Shown: positions 26,902 through 35,692 of the stretch, piece after piece | Layout of the letters: every line of letters starts with the position of its first letter | Position numbering within the stretch: position 1 is the first letter of the stretch | Translations under genes and position numbers: made by a program | The notes under the pieces: generated by a model | Databases searched by the model: none | Seen by the model: only the letters and a program-made list of their open reading frames with translations | What the model was told of the DNA's origin: nothing | Assembly: GCF_041431415.1 (NCBI RefSeq) | Contig: NZ_CP107845.1 | Location: forward strand, 372,001 to 436,000 | DNA length: 64,000 nucleotides | DNA from: Streptomyces sp. NBC_00513 | GTDB lineage: Bacteria > Actinomycetota > Actinomycetes > Streptomycetales > Streptomycetaceae | Direction of reading: 5' to 3'

Positions 26902-27546
26902 ATGGTTCTCGATCTGGTCGTGATCGGTACCGCCATCACGTTGGGACCCTTGCACAACAGCGCGTTCATCCTGCTGCTCTCCTCGCGACGTGGGGTCCAC
27001 AAGGGCCTGGCGTTCCTCTTGTCGTGGCTCGCCAACCTGGTTGTGGTGATCGCATGCGTGTTGCTGCTGACCGGTGGGAATCCTCCGGCCCGCCACACCA
27101 CCCCGTCGACCGCCGTTTCGTGTGCGAAACTCGCCATCGGCCTGGGGCTGATGCTCTATGGCGCGAAGCGGCGGCGCCGGCCACCCCGCCCGCATCACCC
27201 GCCGCGCTGGACCGCCAGGGTTGACGACGCCTCACTGGCCACGGCTGCCGGGCTGGCCTGGTTTCTCCAGCCCTGGGCGCTGGTCGGGGCCGGCGCCGCC
27301 ACGGTCGTCGCCGCCGACCTCTCCTCCCTCACGGACTGGCTCGCACTGACCGGCTACTGCCTGCTGGCCACCCTCAGCCTCGTCGCCATGGAGATGTACA
27401 AGGTCTGGGCACCGGCGGCCGCGGAGGCCAGGCTGAACGGCCTGCGAACCTGGACCGAGCAGCACCAGGACCAGCTGATCGTCACGCTCTCCCTGCTCGT
27501 CGGCCTGTGGCTGACGGTGCGAAGCGTCTACGAGCTGGTGGTCTGA
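26902..27546 (+). CDS. GAP-family membrane protein (Sap, sulfolipid-1-addressing protein), 214 aa
   Basis: Six hydrophobic segments are visible, starting MVLDLVVIGTAITLGPLHNS (the GxxxxPxx-N signature), then GLAFLLSWLANLVVVIACVL, SCAKLAIGLGLMLYGAKRR, LAWFLQPWALVGAGAATVVA, TGYCLLATLSLVAMEMYKVW and IVTLSLLVGLWLTVRSVYEL. The family includes mycobacterial proteins needed for glycopeptidolipid and sulfolipid export. The ATG at 26902 is preferred because CCCGGAG lies 11 bases upstream; a GTG at 26890 overlaps that site. The substrate is unknown. Confidence 0.8.
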   Translation: MVLDLVVIGTAITLGPLHNSAFILLLSSRRGVHKGLAFLLSWLANLVVVIACVLLLTGGNPPARHTTPSTAVSCAKLAIGLGLMLYGAKRRRRPPRPHHPPRWTARVDDASLATAAGLAWFLQPWALVGAGAATVVAADLSSLTDWLALTGYCLLATLSLVAMEMYKVWAPAAAEARLNGLRTWTEQHQDQLIVTLSLLVGLWLTVRSVYELVV

Positions 27547-27810
27547 TGTCGCGCCCTTCTCGTCCGCGACCGGGCTGCCCGGACGTGCGCGGTCGACCGG
27601 GCTGGGCTGGGCTGGGACCACTTTCGGAAGGTCCCACAACGCCCGCTCAACCGAAGTCAGTTCTCCTCGATGCCATCGACCCGGTCCCAGAACGGCCGTG
27701 TAGGTCAAGCACCTCGCCGACCGGACCCAGATAGTCCCACCGTGCCGATGATGAGGGTACCGGCGACGTCGTAGTGGCTGCGGACAGGACTGGACACGCA
27801 CCGCCCTGTC

Positions 27811-27827
27811 GTAACAGAATTAGTTGC
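27811..27827. promoter_or_regulatory. Rrf2-type operator, first copy
   Basis: GTAACAGAATTAGTTGC fits GTAAC-N7-GTTRC and lies 43 bases before the regulator's start codon. The same pattern with perfect arms lies before the MFS gene. Both are preceded by GTC (GTCGTAAC). The sites are seen; binding is inferred. Confidence 0.6.
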
Positions 27828-27869
27828 AACGGGATCGGCATCGGTCGCATCCAGGCAACGGGAGGTTCC

Positions 27870-28298
27870 ATGAGTGCGAGCAGTCGCATGACCGTGGCCA
27901 CGCACGCGTTGACCTGGATGGCGCTCGTCTGCCCCAAGCGGGTCGACGGCATCGTGACGTCCGATCAGATCGCCGACAGCGTCAACACCAACCCCGTCGT
28001 CATCCGCCGCATCCTCGGCAGCCTGCGCGACGCGGGCCTGGTCGTCTCGCAGCGCGGCCAGGGTGCGGGCTGGAGGCTGGCCCGCACCCCGGAGTCGATC
28101 ACGCTGAGGGATGTCTACCTGGCCGTTGAGCCCGATCCGCTCATCGCGCTGCACGCCGCGACTCCCAACCAGAAGTGCCCCGTCGGACGCGGCATCCCGC
28201 CTGTGCTGCGGGAGACGTACAGCCGCGCGGAGGAGTCGATGAAGGCCGAACTGGCCGCGGTCACCGTCGCCGACGTACTGAGGGAGACGGTTGCCTGA
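27870..28298 (+). CDS. Rrf2-family transcriptional regulator (YwnA-like), 142 aa
   Basis: The product is a winged helix: MTVATHALTWMALVCPKRVD, SVNTNPVVIRRILGSLRDAG and LVVSQRGQGAGWRLARTPES, followed by a dimer helix region with CPVGRGIPPVLRETYSRAEE. It has no CX5-CX4-C iron-sulfur triad; the CPVGRGI cysteine is the one conserved in YwnA-like members. The ATG at 27870 has GGGAGG upstream. It probably represses itself and the MFS gene downstream through paired GTAAC-N7-GTTRC sites. The inducing signal is unknown. Confidence 0.88.
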   Translation: MSASSRMTVATHALTWMALVCPKRVDGIVTSDQIADSVNTNPVVIRRILGSLRDAGLVVSQRGQGAGWRLARTPESITLRDVYLAVEPDPLIALHAATPNQKCPVGRGIPPVLRETYSRAEESMKAELAAVTVADVLRETVA

Positions 28299-28367
28299 AG
28301 CCAGGACCCCGCACTCCCGTCCCACCCGGCTGGTCCGCATGGACCGGCCTTTCTTCGGACCACTGTC

Positions 28368-28384
28368 GTAACCATCTCTGTTAC
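28368..28384. promoter_or_regulatory. Rrf2-type operator, second copy, before the MFS gene
   Basis: GTAACCATCTCTGTTAC has perfect 5-bp arms GTAAC/GTTAC around 7 bases and is preceded by GTC, exactly as the copy upstream of the regulator. It lies 27 bases before the MFS start codon, so binding would block transcription or its start. Confidence 0.62.
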
Positions 28385-28411
28385 ATCCAAAGTCTTGGAG
28401 GTCCTTCCGTC

Positions 28412-29614
28412 GTGTACCGATCACTTGTGGTCCTTGCCACCGCGATGTTCGCCATAGGAACCGACAGCTTCGTCATCGCCGGCATCCTGCCGGATGCCGC
28501 GGACTCCCTCGATGTCCCCGTCGGCACCGCCGGCTGGCTGCTCACCGCCTACGCCTTGACCTACGCCGTGCTCGGTCCGGTCATGGCCGCCCTCACCGCG
28601 CGCCTGCCGCGCCGCACCCTGTTTCTCGCCGGGTTCGCGATCTTCACCGCGGGCAACCTCGTGACGGCCTTCGTCCCCGTCTTCGCCGTGGCCCTGGCCT
28701 CTCGGGCGGTCGCCGGGCTCGGCGGCGCCATGATCACCCCCGCCGCCGTCGCCGCAGCCGCCGCGCTCGCCCCACCGGAGCGTCGCGGCCGTGCCATCGC
28801 CACCGTCATGACGGGCCTCAGCGCCGCGACCGCACTCGGTGCGCCCATCGGCACGGCGCTCGGCAGCCTCACCGGCGATTGGCGTGCCACCATGTGGTTC
28901 GTCTCCGCTCTCGGAGTGTCAGCCGCCCTGGGTATCGCCCTGTTCCTGCCTTCGATCCCCACACCCCCGGCGGTCCCGTTGCGCACGCGTGTCGCCCCGC
29001 TCGCCGACCGCCGTATCGGTCTGGTCCTGCTGACCACTCTCCTCGCCTACACCGGCCTGTACACCGTCTACTCCTTCATCGGCGAAAGCCTCGACCGCGC
29101 CACCGGCGGCAGCGGCACAACCCTCGCCGCCCTGCTGCTCGTGTGGGGCCTGGCGGCCACCGTCGGAACACTCGCCTCGGGCACTCTGGTCGACCGCTTC
29201 GGCGATCGTCGCGTCATCAACACCTCGATCACCGTGGCCGCGATCGACTTCGCGCTGCTGCCGTGGACCAGTGCACACCTTCCCTCCGCCGTCGCGGCGC
29301 TCCTCGTATGGAGTGTTTGCGGATGGGGACTTCTCGCGCCTCAGACCCATCGCCTGATCACCGCCATGCCCACGGCAGCACCCCTGCTCACCGGTCTCGC
29401 CTCGGCCGCGGTCTACATCGGCGTCTCGGCTGCTCCTCTGGTCGGGCAGGCCGGGATGGCGTGGTTCGGCGCACACTGGCTCGGCGCCGTCGGCGCGGCG
29501 TTCATCGCACTCGGCCTCGTGGCGGCGGAGTCGGCCCACGCCGTCATCCGCCGACGCGGGACTGACGAGGTTTCCGCGGCACGAGCGCGACCGTTGCCGT
29601 TGCCGACCGAGTAG
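28412..29614 (+). CDS. MFS transporter (DHA1, AraJ-like efflux), 400 aa
   Basis: Twelve membrane segments with the DHA1 layout. The N-terminus is YRSLVVLATAMFAIGTDSFV followed by IAGILPDAADSLDVPVGTAG; motif A-like GPVMAALTARLPRRTLFL follows the second helix and motif C-like sequence is in ATALGAPIGTALGSLTGDWR. Such proteins export sugars or drugs by proton antiport. The GTG at 28412 is preceded by TTGGAGGT. It follows the Rrf2 gene after 113 bases containing a second operator, so the pair forms a local regulon. The substrate cannot be read from sequence. Confidence 0.9.
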   Translation: MYRSLVVLATAMFAIGTDSFVIAGILPDAADSLDVPVGTAGWLLTAYALTYAVLGPVMAALTARLPRRTLFLAGFAIFTAGNLVTAFVPVFAVALASRAVAGLGGAMITPAAVAAAAALAPPERRGRAIATVMTGLSAATALGAPIGTALGSLTGDWRATMWFVSALGVSAALGIALFLPSIPTPPAVPLRTRVAPLADRRIGLVLLTTLLAYTGLYTVYSFIGESLDRATGGSGTTLAALLLVWGLAATVGTLASGTLVDRFGDRRVINTSITVAAIDFALLPWTSAHLPSAVAALLVWSVCGWGLLAPQTHRLITAMPTAAPLLTGLASAAVYIGVSAAPLVGQAGMAWFGAHWLGAVGAAFIALGLVAAESAHAVIRRRGTDEVSAARARPLPLPTE

Positions 29615-29657
29615 CGCACAGCCGACAACACCCGCGGACAGCAAGGACTGAACACCA

Positions 29658-30161
29658 GTGATCACCACGAAACGCCTCCGACTGCGCCCGCTCACCGACG
29701 CCGACACCGATTGGTGGGTACGACTCCACGCCGACAACGAGGTCAACCGATTCGTCGGCGGCTACACCCACCAGCAAGCCGCAGCGCGCCTGCGCGACAT
29801 CCACCAGCAGTGGACCCGGCGCGGCCACGGGCTGTGCGCCGTCGAACTGAAAGGCACCGGCCTGGCGATGGGACGCTGCGGCCTGAACTGGTGGGAGCAG
29901 TTCGGCGAGACCGAGATCGGCTGGACCTTCGCCCGCACGCACTGGGGACGGGGCTACGCGACCGAAGCAGCCCAAGCCGTTCTCACCTGGGGTTTCGGCC
30001 CGCTGAGGCTGGAACGGATCACCGCCATGATCCACCACGGCAACACAGCCTCAGCCGCAGTCGCCCAGCGCCTCGGATTCGCGCCACTACGCGAGGACAC
30101 CGTCCTCGGCCGACCGTGCACGGTCCATGCCCTGGACCGAGACGACTTCCCCTCTCCCTGA
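29658..30161 (+). CDS. GNAT-family N-acetyltransferase, 167 aa
   Basis: A GTG start follows the MFS gene by 43 bases, so it may be co-transcribed. Key segments are TKRLRLRPLTDADTDWWVRL, AMGRCGLNWWEQFGETEIGW, HWGRGYATEAAQAVLTWGFG (the acetyl-CoA loop) and RITAMIHHGNTASAAVAQRL with GFAPLREDTVLGRPCTVHAL. It resembles RimJ-like acetyltransferases. Linked to an efflux pump, it might modify the same compound, but that is inference only. Confidence 0.88.
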   Translation: MITTKRLRLRPLTDADTDWWVRLHADNEVNRFVGGYTHQQAAARLRDIHQQWTRRGHGLCAVELKGTGLAMGRCGLNWWEQFGETEIGWTFARTHWGRGYATEAAQAVLTWGFGPLRLERITAMIHHGNTASAAVAQRLGFAPLREDTVLGRPCTVHALDRDDFPSP

Positions 30162-30182
30162 ACGCCGCCCAAACAACGGCCC

Positions 30183-30955
30183 TCACTCAGTCACCGCGCC
30201 GGAAGCCGACCCACTGAGAGAGTCTGACGACGACTGCGAGTGATCCTCGGTGAGTTCACCGTCTCGTCCATGGTTCTCGGCGAGTGCGGTGGCACTGGCA
30301 CCTTCACCGGCGTGTCGAAGCTGACCGTACACATCGTCGATCGGACCCCTGGCAACCTGACCTGTTCCCTGGAGAAACTCAGTGGGGCGGCGGGCCATTC
30401 GGGCGGCGCGCATGCCGATGCAGCAGACACCGGTGCCGTCCTGGAGAGCGGAGAACACCACAGGCATCCAGTCCTCGACGAAGGGACCGGCACCCGCCCC
30501 GGCGAATACCGTTTCCGAGATCGGGACCAGTCGCATCTCCATCGCCGGGGAGAGCCCTGCCATCCCGTCGACGAAGGCGTACACCAGGTGTCCTTCGCCG
30601 TCGCGTTCGGAGACGGTGATGGCGACACCCTCGCGCCGGTGTGTACCGGTGAAGGGTGTGATGTCCACGGCGGGCGGCCGGGCCGCGGGAGCGAAGGGCG
30701 CGGGCATCCCTACGCCGGCCAGTTCGTCGAGGAGCTCGTGCAGGAGGTCCGTGTAGAGGAGGCGCGAGCCGCGGCCGTTGGTCAGCAGGACGAAGGCGAC
30801 CTCCGACTCCGGGACGACGCGCAGGAATCCGTACTGGCCGATGGTGGCGCCGCCGTGGTCGAAGCCCGGGACGCCGTTCCAGTCGTAGAGCGTCCAGCCA
30901 GCCCAGCCCCCTGCCGTCCTGGTGCCGCTGCCCGCCTCCGTCAGCCGGGGGGATC
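30183..30955 (-). pseudogene. C-terminal part of a beta-lactamase-family serine hydrolase
   Basis: The frame reads GWAGWTLYDWNGVPGFDHGG, ATIGQYGFLRVVPESEVAFV and LLTNGRGSRLLYTDLLHELL, then an extension DITPFTGTHRREGVAITVSE. This is the end of a class C beta-lactamase/esterase-type hydrolase, where HGG is the third catalytic motif. The SxxK and YxN motifs are missing because the frame is closed by a stop just beyond 30955, at the junction with another fragment. The gene is therefore inactive. Confidence 0.72.
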
Positions 30956-31167
30956 AACTCGACAACGCGCGTGCCTACGCCGCTCGGCACCCGGAGCGCT
31001 GCCGCGTCATCGCCGACGAGCAGCTGACCGACACCGGCGTACTCGTCCAAGCCCGCGCCGCCCTGTCCCTCGTCCCCCGCGGTGGACAGGTCGCCCGTCC
31101 CCGTCCGGAGGCCGCGGCCGATCGCATCGCCGATCTCGTCCTGCAGACGGCGGACCCGCGCCGGTAG
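30940..31167 (+). pseudogene. C-terminal fragment, possibly of a glycosyltransferase
   Basis: The frame SRGDQLDNARAYAARHPERC then RVIADEQLTDTGVLVQARAA and a typical end ADRIADLVLQ resembles the C-terminal part of GT-B glycosyltransferases of the MurG/family 28 type (GDQxxNAxxxA, a late helix before the stop). It has no start of its own and overlaps the breakpoint of the neighbouring hydrolase fragment. The identification is tentative. Confidence 0.35.
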
Positions 31168-31174
31168 CGCGGGG

Positions 31175-31552
31175 TCAGTCGTGGTTGCCGTACATGTCGC
31201 GGATCTCCGCCTCGCTCTCGCCCCGGTAGACGACGTGCCCGTGCTGGTGCTTGGACTCCTGGTACATGCCCAGGTTCGTCGTCACCGAGCACGACCCGTA
31301 CTCCTTCTCCACACCGGCGGCCACCTCCCGTACCACCGCGACGACCTCGTGCAGCAGGTCCTCGCCGGAGTTGCCGAGATCGGTGAGCGAGGGGACGTGC
31401 TCTTTGGGGATCACCACGATGTGCACCGGGTACGAGGGGTTGGTGTGGTGGAAGGCCAGGACCCGTTCGGTCTCCTTCACCCGCTCGATGGGAACCGCGC
31501 CGGCCAGCGCCTGATGGCAGTAGAAGTCGGAGACGGTCGCGGTACCGGTCAC
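31175..31552 (-). CDS. HIT-family (histidine triad) protein, 125 aa
   Basis: Segments SDFYCHQALAGAVPIERVKE, RVLAFHHTNPSYPVHIVVIP and KEHVPSLTDLG lead to the triad region KHQHGHVVYRG, in which HQHGHVV gives the HxHxH nucleotide-binding motif. HIT proteins hydrolyse nucleoside phosphoramidates or dinucleotides. The length is normal. A stem-loop lies upstream and the gene stands alone. Confidence 0.88.
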   Translation of the reverse strand: MTGTATVSDFYCHQALAGAVPIERVKETERVLAFHHTNPSYPVHIVVIPKEHVPSLTDLGNSGEDLLHEVVAVVREVAAGVEKEYGSCSVTTNLGMYQESKHQHGHVVYRGESEAEIRDMYGNHD

Positions 31553-31592
31553 AGGTACACACCTTCGCTAGGCAGAAAGTTTCGGCAGGGCG

Positions 31593-31618
31593 CCTGCCCG
31601 ACGTGGTCGTCGGGCAGG
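31593..31618. terminator. 11-bp perfect hairpin upstream of the HIT gene
   Basis: CCTGCCCGACG (31593-31603) pairs with CGTCGGGCAGG (31608-31618) around TGGT. It precedes the leftward HIT gene by about 40 bases and could be a terminator for the small Cys-rich gene to its right or a leader structure of the HIT transcript. Confidence 0.5.
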
Positions 31619-31858
31619 CCCCGACGCCAGCGTAGCGATCAGCCAACTCGTAGCCGAATGGACTCAACACCATTTCCGCGAAGGGGTATTCGTGGACCGG
31701 GGATGGCTCACCCTCCAGGTGAACGGCCTCCGGAAATCCGTGTGGCCGTGGGTGAGGACGGCGGCCTGACGGACCGTGTGCTGCAACGACTCCCGCGCCG
31801 TCTTCACGAGGTTGCGGCGGGCGGCCTTCTCGGCCTCGCCGGTGAGCCGAGCGAGCCG

Positions 31859-32008
31859 TTAGTTCAGGACGGCGTCCAAAATCTCCTCCACCCAGTACCC
31901 AAGGCGGTGCCGGCGGCTGCAGAACCGTTTCGGGCGCCGCCACCGGCCGCGCCCGTCGAGCGGACGACGGCACTGTTTGCAGTGCTTCACACGTATCCGA
32001 TCCCCCAT
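31859..32008 (-). CDS. Small Cys-rich zinc-ribbon-like protein, 49 aa
   Basis: The product begins MGDRIRVKHCKQCRRPLDG and continues RRPKRFCSRRHRLGYWVEEI. The CxxC...C-x-xxH arrangement suggests a small zinc-binding fold with a basic surface, as in many short actinobacterial proteins. After its stop the same frame continues with protein-like sequence (RLARLTGEAEKAARRNLVKT, ARESLQHTVRQAAVLTHGHT), so a longer ancestral gene with a nonsense change is possible. Function is unknown. Confidence 0.5.
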   Translation of the reverse strand: MGDRIRVKHCKQCRRPLDGRGRWRRPKRFCSRRHRLGYWVEEILDAVLN

Positions 32009-32679
32009 GACCTGTGACTCTAGCGGCCAACCGGGTTGGCGGCCGCCGGGCCTTGGCCGGCGCCCGCAGGTTCCGACTGTCACACGCGGACTGCGCCCCA
32101 CGAACCTCGGCAGTGCCCGGGCGTCGCGAAGAATCGACTCTCCGCCTCTTTCGGCGAGAGAACGGCTGTCAAGCACGCTCCGCAGAAGCGAGTTACTCCA
32201 CGCCTGTCGTCCCGCGAATCCTCCTCGGCCGACGCCTCGCTCGGTGAACAGGAGCGCCCGGTGTCCGTCGAACTTCTACTCGAAAGCAGCGCCGCCCGCC
32301 GGCACACCGGGGCCCGGCACCACCTCCGCGGCCCGCGCCCGCATCGGCTCACCCTGGGAGGCGTGCCACCCGGAGAGGCGTGAGGGTGGGGCCGGGGCCG
32401 ACGGCTGGGATACTCCGCACGCTTGTCCGCAAGCACCCGTGATGCGGACCCACCGGATGCGCGTATACGGCCGCAGGGACTTCGCGTCGGCCAGGGCTCG
32501 TCTGGCACGGCGCCTCGGCTGCGTCCTCAAGCCCGGGGCTCGCGGCTTGCTCATCGCCCGCCCGACGCGGGTCGGCGGAACTCCTCGGGCGTGGCAAGGC
32601 CACCCCCGGCGGGGCGATGGCAAGATCTGAGACAACCTCGTCATTGTGGACACGGGTGCGCGGAGGCGAGGATCGGTGC

Positions 32680-33660
32680 ATGCCCGCACCCCACCGCGTC
32701 GTCATCGTCGCCTTCCCCGGCGTGGAACTCCTGGACGTCACAGGGCCCGCCGAGGTCTTCTCGGTCGCCTCCCGGGTGACCGACGGCGAACGCCCCCGTT
32801 ACACCGTTGAGATCGCGTCGGCGAACGGGGGCGCCGTGGCCACTTCCAGTGGCGTCCGGCTGCTCGCGGACCTGCGCCTCGACGAGGTGGCCGGCCGCGT
32901 CGACACCCTGCTGGTGTCCGGCGCGGTCGTCCACCCGAAGGAGGGCGGGACCCGGGCCGTCGTCGATCCCGTGGTCACCGACTGGCTTCGTACGGCGGTG
33001 CCTCGGGCGGGCCGCACCGGATCGGTGTGCGCCGGCGCCCACCTCCTTGCGGCCGCGGGCCTGCTGAACGGTCGGTCCGCCACAACGCACTGGCTCACCT
33101 CGGCGCAACTGGCCGCCGAGTACCCGGAAATCAGCGTGGACCCCGATTCGATCTTCGTCCGCTCCGGCTCTGTGTGGACCTGCGCAGGAATCACCTCGGG
33201 GATGGACATGGCGCTGGCGATGGTCGCCGAGGACCACGGACACGCCTTGGCGCTCGCGACCGCCCGCGTGATGGTGATGTACGTCAAACGCTCCGGCGGT
33301 CAGAGCCAGTTCAGCGTGCCGCTCTCCGTCCAGGAACCGACCTGCGACCGCATCGGCGAACTGCGCCAGTGGATCACGGAACACCCCGAAGCGGACCTCT
33401 CCGCCGAGGCGCTCGCCCAGCGGGTCAGCCTCAGCCCACGTCATTTCTCACGACTGTTCGCGCAACGCACCGGCACCACGCCCGCCGCGTACGTGGAATC
33501 CGCCCGACTGGAGACCGCCCGCCGGCTCCTCGAAGAAGGCGATGCCGGCCTGCCGCAGATCGCCGCCGCCAGCGGGCTCGGTTCCCTCCAGACCCTCCAT
33601 CGGGCCTTTCAACGGCATCTCGGAACCACGCCGGCCGAATATCGCCGTCGCTTCCGCTGA
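32680..33660 (+). CDS. GlxA-family transcriptional regulator (DJ-1/PfpI + AraC), 326 aa
   Basis: The N-terminal half is a class I amidotransferase-like fold: HRVVIVAFPGVELLDVTGPA, EVFSVASR and the nucleophile elbow TGSVCAGAHLLAAAGLL with Cys. The C-terminal half holds two AraC helix-turn-helices: SAEALAQRVSLSPRHFSRLF and LPQIAAASGLGSLQTLHRAF, ending GTTPAEYRRRF. The ATG at 32680 is preferred over 32617. An MBL hydrolase follows after 92 bases in the same direction and may be a target. The ligand is unknown; the family often controls amine or amide metabolism. Confidence 0.92.
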   Translation: MPAPHRVVIVAFPGVELLDVTGPAEVFSVASRVTDGERPRYTVEIASANGGAVATSSGVRLLADLRLDEVAGRVDTLLVSGAVVHPKEGGTRAVVDPVVTDWLRTAVPRAGRTGSVCAGAHLLAAAGLLNGRSATTHWLTSAQLAAEYPEISVDPDSIFVRSGSVWTCAGITSGMDMALAMVAEDHGHALALATARVMVMYVKRSGGQSQFSVPLSVQEPTCDRIGELRQWITEHPEADLSAEALAQRVSLSPRHFSRLFAQRTGTTPAAYVESARLETARRLLEEGDAGLPQIAAASGLGSLQTLHRAFQRHLGTTPAEYRRRFR

Positions 33661-33752
33661 AGCCCTATCTCCCCCTCTCTCCCTCTCCCCCGCCCCAACG
33701 CCCCGTGGACGCCGAGGCATGCCCGCGCGCGGTCCCTGAATGGAAGTCCACC

Positions 33753-34502
33753 ATGTCCCGCACGAAGATCATTCCGATTCCGGTGCTCGGCAAGCACGCG
33801 GTCAACGCCTATCTCCTGCTCGGCCGCCGTCCCGTCCTCGTCGACGCCGGAACACCCGGCAGCGGACGCATGATCCGCGACCGGATCGCCGGGCACGGCG
33901 TCGACCCCTCCGCCCTCGCCCTGATCGTCATCACGCACGGCCACATCGACCACTTCGGCTCCGCGGCTGAGCTCCACCACCTCACCGGCGCCCCGGTCGC
34001 CGGCCACGTCGCCGACCTCGAACCCTTCCGCACCGGCCGGGCCCGCATGCCCCATCTGCCGACCGGACCCATGGGCCGCCTGATGAACCGCAACCGCAAG
34101 CTGCACGTCCCAGCCGACCCCTTCGAACCCGGGATACTGGTCGACGGTGAGACCGACCTGGCCGACTTCGGGCTCCACGCCCGGATCATGCCCACCCCCG
34201 GCCACACCGCGGGCTCCGTCTCCGTCCTCACCGACGACGGCAACCTCGTGGCGGGCGACCTCGTCGCCAACTCCTTCATGGGCCTCATCCCCGGCAAGCC
34301 GGCCAACCCGCCCTTCCACGACGACCCCCTGCACAACCTGGCCAGCCTGCGGGCCATGCTCGCCCTCAACCCCACGAAACTCCACGTCGGCCACGGCACC
34401 CCACTCGACCCCCAACGCGTCCACCGCTGGGCGGAACGGGAACAGCGGCGCCTGGCCGCTCGGGCGAACCGGGGCCGCCTGCGAACCCGCACCACGAGCT
34501 GA
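33753..34502 (+). CDS. MBL-fold metallo-hydrolase, 249 aa
   Basis: The zinc motif THGHIDHFG (HxHxDH) follows the typical N-terminal beta strands VNAYLLLGRRPVLVDAGTPG. Further ligands are in MPTPGHTAGSVSVL and NLVAGDLVANS, and the C-terminal histidine in KLHVGHGTPL. Such proteins hydrolyse lactones, thioesters or beta-lactams; this one is closest in layout to generic glyoxalase-like members. It lies downstream of the GlxA regulator. The ATG at 33753 follows a gap with no strong ribosome-binding site. Confidence 0.9.
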   Translation: MSRTKIIPIPVLGKHAVNAYLLLGRRPVLVDAGTPGSGRMIRDRIAGHGVDPSALALIVITHGHIDHFGSAAELHHLTGAPVAGHVADLEPFRTGRARMPHLPTGPMGRLMNRNRKLHVPADPFEPGILVDGETDLADFGLHARIMPTPGHTAGSVSVLTDDGNLVAGDLVANSFMGLIPGKPANPPFHDDPLHNLASLRAMLALNPTKLHVGHGTPLDPQRVHRWAEREQRRLAARANRGRLRTRTTS

Positions 34503-34921
34503 CACGAGCGATTCGCGCACACTCTGCTCCTCACCGTCCCGGCGAGCGGCATCATGGGCGCGTCAGAACCGCGAAACGTACGTGACCGACCGGGCGGCGA
34601 CAGCGGATCATCTGGCGGGCCACGTCGCCATCGTCGCCTCGGCTTGCGCCACGGGACGCCCCTGGCGCGCCCATTCACCACCGCTACCGGCGACGCGAGG
34701 AACACCTGGACGTCCCCTACGAGCCCGTCCGGCAGGAGGGCGCATACCCGTTCGGGCGCCGGCTTGCCGATCAACGCCGCACCCCCGGGGCCTGGGCCTC
34801 GGGTGAGGCGGGTTCTTCGCCGGACTGGAAACCCATCGTGATCGTGCGGTTCATCGGCGCCCCCCTGAAGGGCCGCGTGCCGGCCGCGGCCCCGGCCTCA
34901 GCGCCCGGCCTGCACGGAACG
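34503..34921. other. About 420-base gap between convergent genes
   Basis: No gene can be supported. Around 34680-34780 the forward strand reads EHLDVPYEPVRQEGAYPFG and RRLADQRRTPG, reminiscent of another helicase-associated repeat, but the match is short and unsupported by flanking sequence. Confidence 0.35.
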
Positions 34922-35692
34922 TCAGCCGCGAGGTCCCTGCGGAACAGTGGCCCCCGGCCCATCCGCGAGGAGGGAGAGGGTCGTGGTGCGCGGGAGGTAC
35001 CGGGTCACTGCGGCGAGGAGGGCGTTGACCCGGCCGGGGACGACGGTGGGGCGACGGCGTCGGCGCAGGGCGGTGAGGGCGGCGACGACGACCGCCTCGG
35101 GGGTCCGGACCAGGGCGGCCGGGATGTCGGAGTGCAGGCCGGGGCGGGTCGCGGTCGGCCCGGGACAGAGGGCCATCACGTACACCCCGCGCGGCCTTTG
35201 CTCGTACCAGAGCGCCTCGGAGAACGACGCGACCAAGGCCTTGGTCGCACTGTAGACGGCTTGGCCGGGTTGCGGGGCGAAGGCCAGGGTGGAGGCGACG
35301 TTGACCAGGGCCGCGCCGTGGCGGGCGGTGGCGAGGAAGGCGTGCGCGAGGGCAACGACCGCCTCGCAGTTCAGGCGCAGTGCGGGCAGGGCCTGGTCGA
35401 GGGGCGTGTCGGCGAAGGGGCCCGGGCGGGCGAGGCCGGCGTTGTTGATCAGCAGGTCGTAGGGAGTGGCCGTCAACGCGTCCACCACGGTGCGCACCCC
35501 GTCGGGGGTGGCGAGGTCGGCCACGAGGTAGTCGTGTTCGCCGTCGGATCCACCGGGGCCGAGTTCGGTCATGAGGGCCCGCAGGTGCCGCTCGGTGCGG
35601 GCAACCGCGGTCACGGTGTGGCCCTCGGCAGCCAGTGCGAGGGCGAAGGCGCGGCCGATGCCTTCGGTGGCGCCGGTGATCAGGGCGGTCAT
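34922..35692 (-). CDS. SDR-family NAD(P)-dependent oxidoreductase, 256 aa
   Basis: A classical short-chain dehydrogenase: TALITGATEGIGRAFALALA for the cofactor, LVADLATPDGV, LLINNAGLARPG and the catalytic YSATK in AVYSATKALVASFSEALWYE, with the active-site serine in VNVASTLAFA. Length is normal. It follows the SnoaL-like gene with a 4-base ATGA overlap, so the two are translationally coupled. It probably reduces or oxidises a hydroxyl/carbonyl group of a compound controlled by the divergent MarR gene; the substrate is unknown. Confidence 0.92.
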   Translation of the reverse strand: MTALITGATEGIGRAFALALAAEGHTVTAVARTERHLRALMTELGPGGSDGEHDYLVADLATPDGVRTVVDALTATPYDLLINNAGLARPGPFADTPLDQALPALRLNCEAVVALAHAFLATARHGAALVNVASTLAFAPQPGQAVYSATKALVASFSEALWYEQRPRGVYVMALCPGPTATRPGLHSDIPAALVRTPEAVVVAALTALRRRRRPTVVPGRVNALLAAVTRYLPRTTTLSLLADGPGATVPQGPRG

